Notes: generated by a model not told the origin, from the letters alone. A stretch of 64,000 bases of DNA from Haloarcula marismortui ATCC 43049 (GCF_000011085.1 NC_006397.1:1-64000); one strand, 5' to 3'; shown: positions 21,036 to 30,234, counted from the first letter of the stretch. Made by a program: numbers and translations.

Positions 21036-21506
21036 ATGGGCACACCAGCAGGATTTCGATTCAGTGGCCGCGCGCTCATTATAATTGCTGTAGCAGCGTT
21101 CATCATAGCTGGTCTACTCCTTTTCGTTGCCCCGGATACGGCGCACCCAGTTCTCGTCACGGAGGAGGATGAATCAGAAGTTCCTCCCGATGCCGAGGTG
21201 CTCAGGTACACTAACCTTTCAGAGGGGGGTCAGGACGTGTTCGACCAAGGATTGCGTGCTGATGGATTTATCAGGGTGTATCAGTCACCGCCAGATTTCG
21301 ACTATCCAACGGGTGACACAGTGGCCGCTGCCCGTGTCAAAAAGAACGGGACGATATACAGTATACTCACCGCCTCAAGATGCAAGCTCTGTGGCTTCGT
21401 GAATGTACTCGGCTACATAGCTGGGCTTGTTGGGCTCATCCTGTTAATGCGCGGGGCGTTTCGCTTGTTGAATGGGGAAGCCGACGTACGAGCTGATGAT
21501 CGGTAG
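21036..21506 (+). CDS. two-helix membrane protein with external domain (paralogue B)
   Basis: A 156-residue protein: helix at about 12-33, external domain, helix at about 122-143, acidic tail. The domain includes LSEGGQDVFDQGL, GFIRVYQSPPDF and KNGTIYSILTASRCKLCG, paralleling paralogue A at 19435-19881. Unlike A, it carries a CKLC pair near the second helix. Probably exported domain held at the membrane. Role unknown. Confidence 0.65.
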   Translation: MGTPAGFRFSGRALIIIAVAAFIIAGLLLFVAPDTAHPVLVTEEDESEVPPDAEVLRYTNLSEGGQDVFDQGLRADGFIRVYQSPPDFDYPTGDTVAAARVKKNGTIYSILTASRCKLCGFVNVLGYIAGLVGLILLMRGAFRLLNGEADVRADDR

Positions 21507-21637
21507 CGTGTCCGTTTGCGGTCCTAGTTTCGACCTGACCGCGGGTTCGGCCACGACCAAGTCTGGCCTACACTGTGGCTTTTGGGGTATACGAGATCCA
21601 GAGAAAGCATTTACCAATTTGGCCAGACAACTGACGT

Positions 21638-22249
21638 ATGCGCCGCCGTCAAGCCCTCGCGCTTGTCACCGGTAGCCTCTCGCTGGTGGCAGGGTGTTCT
21701 TCCGACACAACAACAGACCTCACCCCAACACCCAGCAAGACAGGGACAGAGATGACTCCTGAGTCGCAAATACGGGAATTACCGATGACGACACCACCCG
21801 ACCCAATCGATTGCGACGATGACCCACGCCCGGTATCCCGCGCCGCTGGTGACTCTTACTCAGACCGGGCCAATGGATTCGAACTGACGGCATCGAAGGG
21901 TGTCGTCACTATCGGTGAGCGCATTACATTCACACTCACAAATATCGGAGACAATCCGCGGGGGATCGGAGAAAAATACAAATACAATATTCTCCGGCAG
22001 CACGACGGGTGGGAACCGATCTACTTTACAGAGAGCCAAGCCGGTTGGACAGACTTAGGCGTCCGCGTGTACCCCGGCGGTGGCTTTCGGTGGACCTTCA
22101 CGGCCACCAACGACGGATTGGAACGGCAAAACGGCTACAACCCAGCCTATCACGTCTGCTCGGCCCTCGAACCGGGCGAGTATCGCTTCGCGTTCTTCGG
22201 ATTGGGAGGGAGCACAATCTCGACGACGTTCATGATCACGGATGCGTGA
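21638..22249 (+). CDS. lipoprotein of unknown function
   Basis: A 203-residue exported lipoprotein. MRRRQALALVTGSLSLVAGC is a short Tat/Sec-like signal with a lipobox ending in Cys20, followed by a Thr/Pro-rich linker. The mature domain (about 75-203) is beta-rich with GFELTASKGVVTIGERITFT and ALEPGEYRFAFFGLGG, an immunoglobulin-like layout seen in haloarchaeal lipoproteins that resemble intracellular proteinase-inhibitor domains. No functional partner adjoins it. Confidence 0.7.
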   Translation: MRRRQALALVTGSLSLVAGCSSDTTTDLTPTPSKTGTEMTPESQIRELPMTTPPDPIDCDDDPRPVSRAAGDSYSDRANGFELTASKGVVTIGERITFTLTNIGDNPRGIGEKYKYNILRQHDGWEPIYFTESQAGWTDLGVRVYPGGGFRWTFTATNDGLERQNGYNPAYHVCSALEPGEYRFAFFGLGGSTISTTFMITDA

Positions 22250-22551
22250 CTGACTAAAGGATACACACGCCTACCGAGCAGTTGTTCTAGGTGAACGACT
22301 TGATTGGAGACGGTGCGCTCCTGTACCGATCAATAGCTACTTCGTAGTCATGCGACTCTGCTGTATAGCGCGCTCCCACCTATACTACCCCTACCAGTAA
22401 CAGCGCGACCGATCCAGAGAGTGCGTAACAGGAGGATATTTGCCTGAAATAGATTGCAGGAAAGCAGGTGGAGAGTAACACTTCGAATTATCTCTCCAAT
22501 AACAATACGCTCGCCGGGGAAGCTCAGCACAGAGAGCAACAATACGGACGG

Positions 22552-22875
22552 TTATCCTCCAATAATGAATCTAAAACCGATGAACGGAGCAGCGACTAAA
22601 ATTCCGAAGGCGAGAATTGCCGCGAAACGGAGTACACCCGCCGCCTGTCGCCGATTCTTGGGGAGAGACTCTGCGGTTCCGGACAGCGCGGTTCCGACGA
22701 CGAGAACCAATATCCATCTAGCATCGCCTGCGCCGCCGGTGCTTGCGGTACACGCGAACATACATAAGAAGGTGAGCGACACGCCAAACTGAACGAGTGC
22801 AAGTGGACGGCCTTGTGGCTCATTAAACAGCGTCTCGCTAACATAGGGGACCATACGATACGCGTTCCTGCTCAC
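22552..22875 (-). CDS. three-helix membrane protein
   Basis: A 107-residue protein with hydrophobic segments at about 26-43, 50-66 and 82-104. The N-terminus is polar (MSRNAYRMVPYVSETLF) and the loop after helix 2 is basic (PKNRRQ). Not assigned to a family. It belongs to a run of small membrane proteins (20.8-23.6 kb) with no soluble partner. Confidence 0.55.
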   Translation of the reverse strand: MSRNAYRMVPYVSETLFNEPQGRPLALVQFGVSLTFLCMFACTASTGGAGDARWILVLVVGTALSGTAESLPKNRRQAAGVLRFAAILAFGILVAAPFIGFRFIIGG

Positions 22876-23086
22876 GATACAAAGGATGTTTCAACGTGAT
22901 ACCAGTAAAACGACCTTTCCTATGCTACGCGATTGTGCTGCAGGAGGCGGGAGGCGACATACTACAGGGCTCGCGCTCTGTATGCACAGCATCCTCGGGA
23001 ACGATTCGATACCTTCAGGAGTGGTGTGATACACACAGAAGTTGTCTGCAGCACTGAGTGCCAACTCGTCCCAATCGAGGCTCTTG

Positions 23087-23263
23087 TTATCTAGTCTGCC
23101 ACCCGATGAACTTCTCAAACCCAAACGTAAAGCCGAGAAAAACGACAGCGAACACGAACCAACGGAACACATCGAAGGTACCAGTGAACGCAAGCACGTT
23201 GAAAATATACGATAATGATGCACCAACGAATGCCGCGACGTAGAGGTTCCGTCGGGTGTCCAT
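23087..23263 (-). CDS. 58-residue two-helix membrane protein
   Basis: A short frame, MDTRRNLYVAAFVGASLSYI at the start, gives helices at about 7-25 and 33-52 and ends FIGWQTR. The positive-inside rule fits with RR at the N-terminus and KFIGWQTR at the C-terminus. A/T-rich promoter-like DNA lies just upstream (23285-23300). Function unknown. Confidence 0.5.
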   Translation of the reverse strand: MDTRRNLYVAAFVGASLSYIFNVLAFTGTFDVFRWFVFAVVFLGFTFGFEKFIGWQTR

Positions 23264-23354
23264 GCAGTCGCTTCTAACGACAGTGTGTTAATTTTTCACC
23301 ACTGGGTTACACGAACGCGTATCTTGTTTGCCGAGTGCATCAACCAACTCAGTC

Positions 23355-23582
23355 CTACTTTATTCCAGATCGCCCGCGCTGCACGCCGCACTCGGTTGCG
23401 CTCTTCGACGGTACAGTTGCCGCCTCAAGATATCGGGTAAGACCTCTGACCAGCGACCACCACCGTGTGGCGCAACGTCCCAGCCACGCTCGCCACGTGT
23501 ATAGATGCTTCGCGAGCGTCTGTACGCCCTGTGCCAGAAGGCCCAGTGCTGCACAGAGTAACATAATTGCTGCTGCTAGCAT
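23355..23582 (-). CDS. possible small membrane protein
   Basis: A 75-residue frame opens with a hydrophobic helix (MLAAAIMLLCAALGLLAQGV) and continues with a basic, Trp/Arg-rich segment. The acidic bias usual in this organism is absent, so it may be a chance frame. No neighbour helps to assign it. Confidence 0.3.
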   Translation of the reverse strand: MLAAAIMLLCAALGLLAQGVQTLAKHLYTWRAWLGRCATRWWSLVRGLTRYLEAATVPSKSATECGVQRGRSGIK

Positions 23583-23785
23583 GGCAGTGCCGAAGAGGAC
23601 ACACCAATGGGCGGAAACAATCGCCCAAGGAACAGTGTTTCAGGAATCCGGCTGGCACCACTCCACAAAATCACCACCACCGAAGCCACGTCATGTCCAA
23701 GTCGCGCGGTCTGCTAATCACTCTCTTCGCAGTTATCCTTCTACTAGCCTATCGGTCACGCTACACTGACCGTGCCTGCGTCACA

Positions 23786-24238
23786 CTATGAAGAGGCGTC
23801 AAATTGTGCTGTCAGCCGTTGCTGCGTGTCCAGTCCTGCGTGAAACCGAGTGATAATCTCAGATTGGTGCTCTGGACATGCGAGCACGGCGACGGCCCCA
23901 TCCTGAACCTGAATCACCGGTTGCTGTGGGTTGTACGGTGCGAGGTGACAACTGGGGCAGCTCACGCCGCCAGCGGGCCTGTGATTTAGGATTTCAGCGG
24001 TGGCTGTAGTCGTGTATCCACAAACAGACTTGAACTGTTTTAAGTGATCAGTACAGCCAACGAGTGGAACCGTTAGTTGGTCAATGAGCAGGAACGACGG
24101 CATACCATCGGGTGACTCCAGTGCGGACCGACATGCATCACACTGGATCGGCGGATATTCCTCATGTTTGTCCGACGGGTCCTGCAGTGGTTCTCCGGGG
24201 ACCATAATAAGCAGAGCACGTGAAACTTGGGTACGCAC
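23786..24238 (-). CDS. Cys/His-rich hypothetical protein
   Basis: A soluble protein of up to 150 residues with four metal-ligand-like pairs: CDAC, CTDH, CPSC and CPEH. These could make two zinc sites. ATG 24205 (MVPGEPLQDP) is an alternative start that would give 139 residues. Similar haloarchaeal proteins exist but I know no function. It is flanked by decayed DNA on both sides. Confidence 0.6.
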   Translation of the reverse strand: MRTQVSRALLIMVPGEPLQDPSDKHEEYPPIQCDACRSALESPDGMPSFLLIDQLTVPLVGCTDHLKQFKSVCGYTTTATAEILNHRPAGGVSCPSCHLAPYNPQQPVIQVQDGAVAVLACPEHQSEIITRFHAGLDTQQRLTAQFDASS

Positions 24239-24516
24239 ACGGGTAAGTGATATGTTTAGATACTCGTCGGAGGATATCCAACCTCAGCAGACAGCAAACT
24301 AGCCTGTTATAAAACCATTCACAGCTGATTTACTGCGGTGTCGATCCGAGTAGAAAATGTTCGCATAAAGATGGCTACAAAAGATAGCGCAACATATAGA
24401 GGATCTATGCAGCATAGCTGCGCAATTTATTCCATCTGGTGAGTACTTGATTTGGTTCTGACCGCAAATATCTCACGTATACATAACTGACCAAGCCGCT
24501 GTCATCCCAGCTATTG
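24239..24516. other. AT-rich region without a gene
   Basis: No frame of interest on either strand. The A/T content rises markedly (24300-24500), which suits regulatory or foreign DNA; no repeat or hairpin stood out. Confidence 0.3.
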
Positions 24517-24876
24517 TTAATATTCGCTCACGCAGAAGCCGTTTCCTTCTGGGTCTTCCATTACCGTCCAAGTTGCCGTGTGCGTTTCGTACGCTTCGGT
24601 CTTGGTTTCACGGACGGATCCCCCAAGCTGACGGAGTTGTTCAACTGTCTCCTCACGATTCTGGGTTGCCAAGTCAAGATGGATGGGGAGGTCGCGCTCC
24701 GTTCCTTTCGGTTGTTCTTTGAACAGCAGATTTGGGCTACCGCCAGGACGCTCAACAATTTCTGGACCAAGCGATCCCGGAAGGTCCTGTTGTTCACCAT
24801 CAAGAGCTTCCGACCAGAACTCCGCCAGTCGTTCCGCATCAGTACAAGCAAAGGTAATAAATTATAGCTTTTCCAT
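24517..24876 (-). pseudogene. VOC/glyoxalase-like protein with a nonsense codon at position 5
   Basis: The minus strand from ATG 24876 reads MEKL, then TAA, then an uninterrupted glyoxalase-like domain: FITFACTDAERLAEFWSEAL, ERPGGSPNLLFKEQP, LPIHLDLATQNREETVEQL, WTVMEDPEGNGFCV. This is the VOC fold pattern of about 115 residues with the terminal ExN/EGN metal motif. Everything after codon 5 is intact and no other start is available nearby. A single-base change would restore it, so inactivation is recent or the base is a sequence error. Confidence 0.75.
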
Positions 24877-24974
24877 GCATATCAGTCATTCTACAGGGTC
24901 AAAACACCTGTTGTCAACGACAATTGTTACCGATTTTGACAGAGAAAAGATCTATTGTAAGTTGTAACCAACAG

Positions 24975-25409
24975 CTAATCTTTGAACAGTTCCGTATCGA
25001 ATTCGTCAGTTGAGTCCCGAACGAGACGGTCCTCTCCATCATGAGCGGCAATCGCGCCCTCGCTCAATTCTGGGTTGACCTCTTCGATGGTCTCGGGTGC
25101 GACTTTCGTTGTGACCTCAAACTCCTCGATTGGACTAAGAACACCCCATGCAGCCCCGATTGCATGGAGGACAACGGCCAGTGGTGTCAATACCAGAAAC
25201 ACCGGCCACAGCAATGGATGTTTTTTGTAGGCCCACAGACCAAACAGCATATAAATAAACAGGACGACCAACAGTGCAGTCGAAATCAGTTCGAAGAACT
25301 GGATGCTAACTGTTGCACCAGGGACGACCGAAGCACCAATAATCAACAGTGGAATGGCCGGCGAAAAGCCCCACGACACGACGCGAGTTAGTGTCAGTGG
25401 TTGGTACAC
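24975..25409 (-). CDS. membrane protein resembling the tail of a family 2 glycosyltransferase
   Basis: A 144-residue protein with three hydrophobic helices (about 14-32, 38-60 and 68-90) then an acidic soluble tail. SWGFSPAIPLL, WPVFLVLTPLAVVLHAIGAA and EEFEVTTKV are segments I associate with the C-terminal membrane half of haloarchaeal GT2 enzymes. The catalytic domain is absent, so it may be a truncated gene or a stand-alone membrane protein. Confidence 0.5.
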   Translation of the reverse strand: MYQPLTLTRVVSWGFSPAIPLLIIGASVVPGATVSIQFFELISTALLVVLFIYMLFGLWAYKKHPLLWPVFLVLTPLAVVLHAIGAAWGVLSPIEEFEVTTKVAPETIEEVNPELSEGAIAAHDGEDRLVRDSTDEFDTELFKD

Positions 25410-25656
25410 TAGCGGGAGGATATGACGATCAGAGTGTCAGTCAAGTTCGGACGTGCGTAGGGCCTGTAGACAACCCAGAGTATGAGGAGCGTACAGCGTT
25501 TATCTATGAATTATTAGCGATAAGGCCTCTTCTGAAGGTTATTTGAATATTCGCACAAAGAACTTATATAATTTGAGCCAGATGTTTACTACTAGCCGTA
25601 AGAAATCATGAAGATACACCTATTTTGGAGAAAAAATAGGAGGTTTTCGAAATCCA
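25410..25656. other. intergenic, AT-rich upstream region
   Basis: No gene seen. A/T-rich blocks at 25545-25575 (AACTTATATAATTTGAG) could be the promoter of the acetyltransferase gene, since TTATATAA lies about 90 bases before its ATG. Confidence 0.35.
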
Positions 25657-26232
25657 ATGAGTACTGAGGATCCAGAAGAGGCGACCATGGTCACGCGACT
25701 GCTGAACAGTATCCGGACACTCACCGCCAGTCTTCGACCACGTCGGATTAGACCCATTGTCCCACCCGTGACTGTCACTGATGCCAATGATCGAGAAGTT
25801 CAGATTCGTCAATATTCTGAAAGTGACCGCAATTCACTGGTCACAATGTACGACGACTTCGACCCAACACAACGTGCACAGGGCGTTCCGCCACGTAGCG
25901 TTGAAGCTATTCGCGAATGGCTCTCTGACGCCCTTGACGGAATACATGTTGTAGCCGCTGTTAATAACAAAATTGTCGGCCATATTGGGTTCGTACCCGA
26001 CGGAACGGGCCGGCACGAACTCCTGATATTTGTCCATCCGGATTATCAGCAAGCAGGCATCGGAAGTGACCTGATAGCCGCTGGGCTTGGCCATGCAGAA
26101 CAGGCTGGTGTAACATACGTTTGGCTCTCCGTTGAGAAAAGAAAACGATACCAACAGCAGTTCTACAATCGGGCAGGATTCTCCCTAGTCAACTCATCAG
26201 GAATGACGTACCGGATGTCCAGGTTGCTCTAA
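25657..26232 (+). CDS. GNAT-family N-acetyltransferase
   Basis: A 191-residue protein. Residues about 45-190 are a GNAT domain: IRQYSESDRNSLVTMYDDF, HVVAAVNNKIVGHIGFV, and the acetyl-CoA loop HPDYQQAGIGSDLIAAGL (Q/RxxGxG/A type), then YNRAGFSLV. It transfers an acetyl group to an amine of an unknown substrate. The first 40 residues are a linker with basic residues. An ATG at 25687 is an alternative start. The IS copy 2 lies 74 bases downstream. Confidence 0.85.
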   Translation: MSTEDPEEATMVTRLLNSIRTLTASLRPRRIRPIVPPVTVTDANDREVQIRQYSESDRNSLVTMYDDFDPTQRAQGVPPRSVEAIREWLSDALDGIHVVAAVNNKIVGHIGFVPDGTGRHELLIFVHPDYQQAGIGSDLIAAGLGHAEQAGVTYVWLSVEKRKRYQQQFYNRAGFSLVNSSGMTYRMSRLL

Positions 26233-26305
26233 GCAGCAGCGTGTCATGTAATACTTCTCACCCTCTCTGCCAAGCGATTATACAGCCGTAAATTCCTTTT
26301 TCAAA

Positions 26306-27374
26306 GAGGGTGTCATAGAACTCTTCTCACACCGTGATGATCGTGCTTCCCGGATTGTCTCCGCGTTCGTAATTGGTGATTGCGACGACCAGGCGAAGAC
26401 ACAGTGCGAGGAAGACCTGCGCTCGTGCGTGGGCGCGGCCTCGGGCGTGCGTTCGCCCGAGGCCGCAGTCCTTCACTGATTCGTTGGTTCGTTCCACTCC
26501 AGTGCGGCGATTGTACGTCTGGTTTAGTATCGATTGTTTCAGCTGTACATCCTCGCTGTGTTTCTCAATGCGGTCCTCGACCCTGTATTCGATATCTTTC
26601 GGGTCGTCAGCGTTTCTAGCATTGTACGGGGCGACTGGCACGACCCCTGCGGCCAGCAGGTGGTCGTGCCAGTCGAGGGTGTCGTAGGCGCTGTCACCGA
26701 CCATCCAAATCGGCTTGGCGACGGCGAGCGCGTCACAGGTGACGCGCATCGCCGTCTCTTCTGGCGCTTGTTTGCTCTCGGTGAACTCCGCTGCAATCGG
26801 TATTTTTTGTCCGGTCGAAACAATCGTACAGCCGTAGCCGTAGTAGTACTCTTCATCGGTTGGATCGTAGCATTTCGACGCATCTTGGTCAGCGGGCATC
26901 GCCCTCACGTCGGTTGAATCGATGCAGTAGGTCAAGTCGAGCAGGCCGCGCCGGGCGGCCTGCTCGACGAGGTGGTCAAAGACTTCGTCGACGACGTGTT
27001 CGAGGTCAGTAAGGAACCGATCGACCGCGTCTCTTGACGGCGGTCGATCGAAGCCACAGCTCAGCCAGACAACCGTGTTCTGAAGCTCCCGCTCAGCAGG
27101 ACGAATTCCGTAGATATCACGGTAATAGCAGTGGAGGAACCCACGCAGCATCTCTGGTGGTTTATGCTCTCGTGTTCGCCCCGTCTCCGCCGGGGCGAAC
27201 ACGTCGAACTCGCCAAGAAACTCGAAGGAGAGATGCTCAAACAACGCTAACGTCTCGGTCTCCGCGACATTGAAGAACGACTCTACCGAAGGCTCATTCT
27301 GCAGGGTCGCTGAGTCCATACCACCTCAGCATTCACCCTGCTCTTTGGTGTGGTAACTGTTCTATGACACCCTC
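26306..27374 (-). mobile_element. IS5-family insertion sequence, copy 2 (ISH11-like)
   Basis: Same 1069-bp element and 16-bp terminal repeats as copy 1, in the opposite orientation. Here the flanking octamers differ (TTTTCAAA on the left, TAGCTAAC on the right), so the target duplication is missing. That is expected after recombination with another copy or a deletion next to the element. Confidence 0.93.
26327..27319 (-). CDS. IS5-family DDE transposase (copy 2)
   Basis: Encodes exactly the same 330-residue transposase as 12317-13309, with D134, D209 and E276 intact. The gene appears functional. Identity of the products shows recent spread or gene conversion between the copies. Confidence 0.93.
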   Translation of the reverse strand: MDSATLQNEPSVESFFNVAETETLALFEHLSFEFLGEFDVFAPAETGRTREHKPPEMLRGFLHCYYRDIYGIRPAERELQNTVVWLSCGFDRPPSRDAVDRFLTDLEHVVDEVFDHLVEQAARRGLLDLTYCIDSTDVRAMPADQDASKCYDPTDEEYYYGYGCTIVSTGQKIPIAAEFTESKQAPEETAMRVTCDALAVAKPIWMVGDSAYDTLDWHDHLLAAGVVPVAPYNARNADDPKDIEYRVEDRIEKHSEDVQLKQSILNQTYNRRTGVERTNESVKDCGLGRTHARGRAHARAQVFLALCLRLVVAITNYERGDNPGSTIITV

Positions 27375-27615
27375 TAGCTAACTGCATATAGTTCACAAAC
27401 TAGTCGGTTGAGCGTGGGCCGTGGTGTATGTTCTGCCGATGTGCTGGTCGTTAGATGAGATGTTCGACGGACTCGCCGTCCCGGGCTAAAGTCGTTCCCG
27501 TCCATCGTTGGGTATCTGGGTGATATTGAGACGAATACTGACACACCGGTCTGCTGGAGCGTATCAGTGCTTGCCAGTAAGTCATCGGTGGCGGGGCGTT
27601 CGGTTCCTTCCCCCT

Positions 27616-28266
27616 CTAATCGAACACCAGTCGCTCTCCATTCCGGCCAGAAATCGAAGTCCCTTCGATACGCTGTTGGACGCGTTCGATGTCGTATGGA
27701 ACCCGACAGAGATCGACAGACAGGTCGGACAAACCGACGACGCCATATGCAGCATCTGGATCGCCGTCACGAGGTTGGCCGACACTGCCGGGGTTGATCA
27801 CGAGTCCGTCATCGAATGTCTCAGCGTGTTGGATGTGCGTGTGGCCCAAAACGAGGACATCCTCGTCCTCAAGGAGTGTTGGCGAAAAGTCAGCCGGTTC
27901 TGTGTATCGGTCTTGCTCGTCAGGATGGTCATGCACGATTTTGAGTCGCTCGTCGAACAGTCGGAGTTCGCGGGGAAGATCCCCTAACCACTCGAGGTCG
28001 TCCGTCGAAAGGACTCGACGAGCATATTCGTCGCCAGATTCCCAGGTCATCCCCCTGACGACATTGCGATCGTGGTTTCCCACGACGGTCGGGATACTTC
28101 GGTCCCTGACCATGTTTAGACATGCCTTGGGCGATGGCCCGTAGCCGACGATGTCACCGGCACAGAGGAGTGCATCGACAGGTTCCATATCGTCAAGGAC
28201 CGCCCTCAATGCAACAGCGTTGGCATGAATATCGGAGAGCAACCCGATGCGCGTCGCCTCGGTCAT
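27616..28266 (-). CDS. calcineurin-like metallophosphoesterase (YfcE/MJ0936 type)
   Basis: A 216-residue cytoplasmic phosphoesterase with the full motif set: LLSDIHANAVAL (Asp/His), LLCAGDIVGYGP (GD), TVVGNHDR (GNHD), IVHDHP and LVLGHTHIQ (GHTH). INPGSVGQPRDGDPDA is the typical closing loop. These enzymes use two metals to cleave phosphodiester bonds; the natural substrate is unknown. Length is normal. The gene is alone, downstream of IS copy 2 with 240 bases of non-coding DNA between. Confidence 0.88.
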   Translation of the reverse strand: MTEATRIGLLSDIHANAVALRAVLDDMEPVDALLCAGDIVGYGPSPKACLNMVRDRSIPTVVGNHDRNVVRGMTWESGDEYARRVLSTDDLEWLGDLPRELRLFDERLKIVHDHPDEQDRYTEPADFSPTLLEDEDVLVLGHTHIQHAETFDDGLVINPGSVGQPRDGDPDAAYGVVGLSDLSVDLCRVPYDIERVQQRIEGTSISGRNGERLVFD

Positions 28267-28417
28267 CGCATTCCTAAATTTGACATGTGGATCGTGATTA
28301 ACCTACGGGCCAGCCATCGGCGTGTGATCATTGGTCGATAGCTAAGTCTGGTGTTCTGAGCTTCACATCAACATTGTACTGGCGATGTGTGTGTGGTCTA
28401 GAGCGAGGTGATAATGC

Positions 28418-28619
28418 CTATTCCAGTTTCTTAGTTGGTTCACTGACGGTCAATTGCCCTTTGTTAGCAGCCTCACTGGCATTCTCTAGGCTGTCAAGGT
28501 GCTCACGGGTCCAACCAATGTATCTGAGCAATTGGCCAACCGCTCTGTCGCTGCCATCGGACTTTTTCAATTCAACAAGACACATCTTGAAGTCGGTTTT
28601 GTGAATCGAGAAGATGTCT
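28418..28619 (-). pseudogene. fragment of a NucS/DUF91-type nuclease
   Basis: The frame reads FKMCLVELKKSDGSDRAVGQ then LLRYIGWTREHL, matching the catalytic VELKxxxxxDRAVGQLLRYMGW block of NucS and related RecB-like nucleases. The N-terminal DNA-binding half and the rest of the C-terminus are missing, and a stop precedes it in frame at about 28620. A 55-codon ATG frame (28585-28418) exists but would not fold as an enzyme. Confidence 0.6.
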
Positions 28620-28797
28620 GGTCATCTGACCACAGTCGAAAGTGCCACGCCTGCATCTAGATAACCTGTCTGGAACATTTTTAACACAGGACCCACCTCG
28701 TTCAGCTACGACTGTGTGGCGCTCTAATTAAACGGCTGACCGTGACCTATGAGTGGCTGCAAAGACTGAGATAGCGACATATCTACTCAGATATCTG

Positions 28798-30027
28798 TCA
28801 CGTAGTTCTAGCAACCGAGCGTGCAACACGCCGTAGCGTGCTATTATTGGCTGTGTCGGCTGGGGACCTACTCACGTAATAGGTGGTCCCATCCACCGAC
28901 CAACTAATGCGTACCGTCCTGTTTGTACGCGTTTGCCTTGCCTCGAACTCACCCACTTGCACGGGCACTCCCGGAGTCGTATTCTGTGTCCCGTTGAGAA
29001 TCCAAATCCTGTACTGGGTGTCATTGCCAGTGGCCTCATACCTGAGTGTCGCCACTTCGGGATCAGATGTGCGGTGTGAAGCAACTTCTAACTCGAATTC
29101 TGCTGGCATGTTCGGGTCTGGTACTGGGAGTGAGGCAGCGTCGGCCAGCGCTGCTCGCGACTCGTAGTTATTAAATTGAATTTGTTGTGCGTCGTCCGGA
29201 ATCTCTTGTGGTTCAAGTTGGAACGTTCCAGGTTCGAATGTCGGATTGAACGTTACATTCCGATATGTGACTATATACTCATAGTCATCACCATAGGCAA
29301 CGAACTCTGTCTGTCGTTTGATTGGAAATAAGGACTCAGTATCTAGCCACAGCGTCTGTGACCGCAGCGACATATCTTCACTGGCCGGAGCTAGCTCTAG
29401 CCGATAGGCTTCTCGCCCGTCAATCGATTCTGTCCCATTGTATAGGACTGTCACATTCCCGCCACGATACGCAGACGAACTGTTTTCTCCAGACTCGTTT
29501 TTTTGTGGCACTACTGGCAGGGGTGAAATGCCCGGTGTCGCCGTTGGCTGAGGGACAGGGCGGTTATTCTTCGCAGCGGCGAGGAGTTCTGGATACGTCG
29601 CCTCTGTAGAGCTATTATCGGTCTGGAATGACATTCGATGAAGCTCATTCGACTCTGGATCATAGGAAACAAGCGTTGATCCGTTCGCAATAATAAATCC
29701 ACCTTCACCAACCCGTGGTTGTCTCATTTCCTCTGCTCTATTAACCGACATCACTCGTTCAAAATACGCAAACGAACCAACTCGTTCCCGCTTTTGAGTG
29801 ACGATTGTGGCTGTTTTGTTGTTCCGGGTTTGGACTGTGGTTACTGTTGCGTTGACGGCATTTACCGACGCGTAGCGGTCTGTTGCCTCATCCTCTGATG
29901 GGAGCTCCTCATTCTCACTGGACAAACTCCCGATTGCACTACATCCGCTCGCTGTGACTAGCATCACCACAACCACCACACGTGCAAGCCCTCGCAGGCT
30001 GCATAGGTTCCTCGCAAACCTATACAT
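28798..30027 (-). CDS. LolA-like lipoprotein
   Basis: A 409-residue exported lipoprotein. The signal (about 14-28) ends with the lipobox TASGC at Cys29. Residues about 55-280 follow the order of LolA/outer-membrane-lipoprotein-sorting-like domains in haloarchaea: a long first beta-helix unit, then REAYRLELAP, LWLDTESLFPIKRQ and YRNVTFNPTFEPGTFQ. A second domain at 300-400 is another beta-rich unit. It would sit on the outer face of the membrane; the cargo is unknown. ATA-rich promoter DNA lies upstream at 30045-30070. Confidence 0.75.
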   Translation of the reverse strand: MYRFARNLCSLRGLARVVVVVMLVTASGCSAIGSLSSENEELPSEDEATDRYASVNAVNATVTTVQTRNNKTATIVTQKRERVGSFAYFERVMSVNRAEEMRQPRVGEGGFIIANGSTLVSYDPESNELHRMSFQTDNSSTEATYPELLAAAKNNRPVPQPTATPGISPLPVVPQKNESGENSSSAYRGGNVTVLYNGTESIDGREAYRLELAPASEDMSLRSQTLWLDTESLFPIKRQTEFVAYGDDYEYIVTYRNVTFNPTFEPGTFQLEPQEIPDDAQQIQFNNYESRAALADAASLPVPDPNMPAEFELEVASHRTSDPEVATLRYEATGNDTQYRIWILNGTQNTTPGVPVQVGEFEARQTRTNRTVRISWSVDGTTYYVSRSPADTANNSTLRRVARSVARTT

Positions 30028-30234
30028 ATGTACAGGGATGGTAACAATTGAGTGGATATAAAATACTGTTTAATGGGTTGATCGCATCGAAGCTTCGAAT
30101 AATGCTCGCCGGTGCGTCGGTGTGACCCTCAGTGAGGTTTGTTGGGTGGCAGTCCGAAGATGCCATGGAACAGTCAGTATGGGTTTCTGAGAATCATCAA
30201 CCCGAGTTCAACGATGAGGTTCGTCGAGGCGAAC

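Noticed and set aside
26373-27273. Plus-strand frames inside IS copy 2 and the matching minus frames in copy 1
   Set aside because: They are antisense shadows of the transposase and are duplicated exactly with the element.
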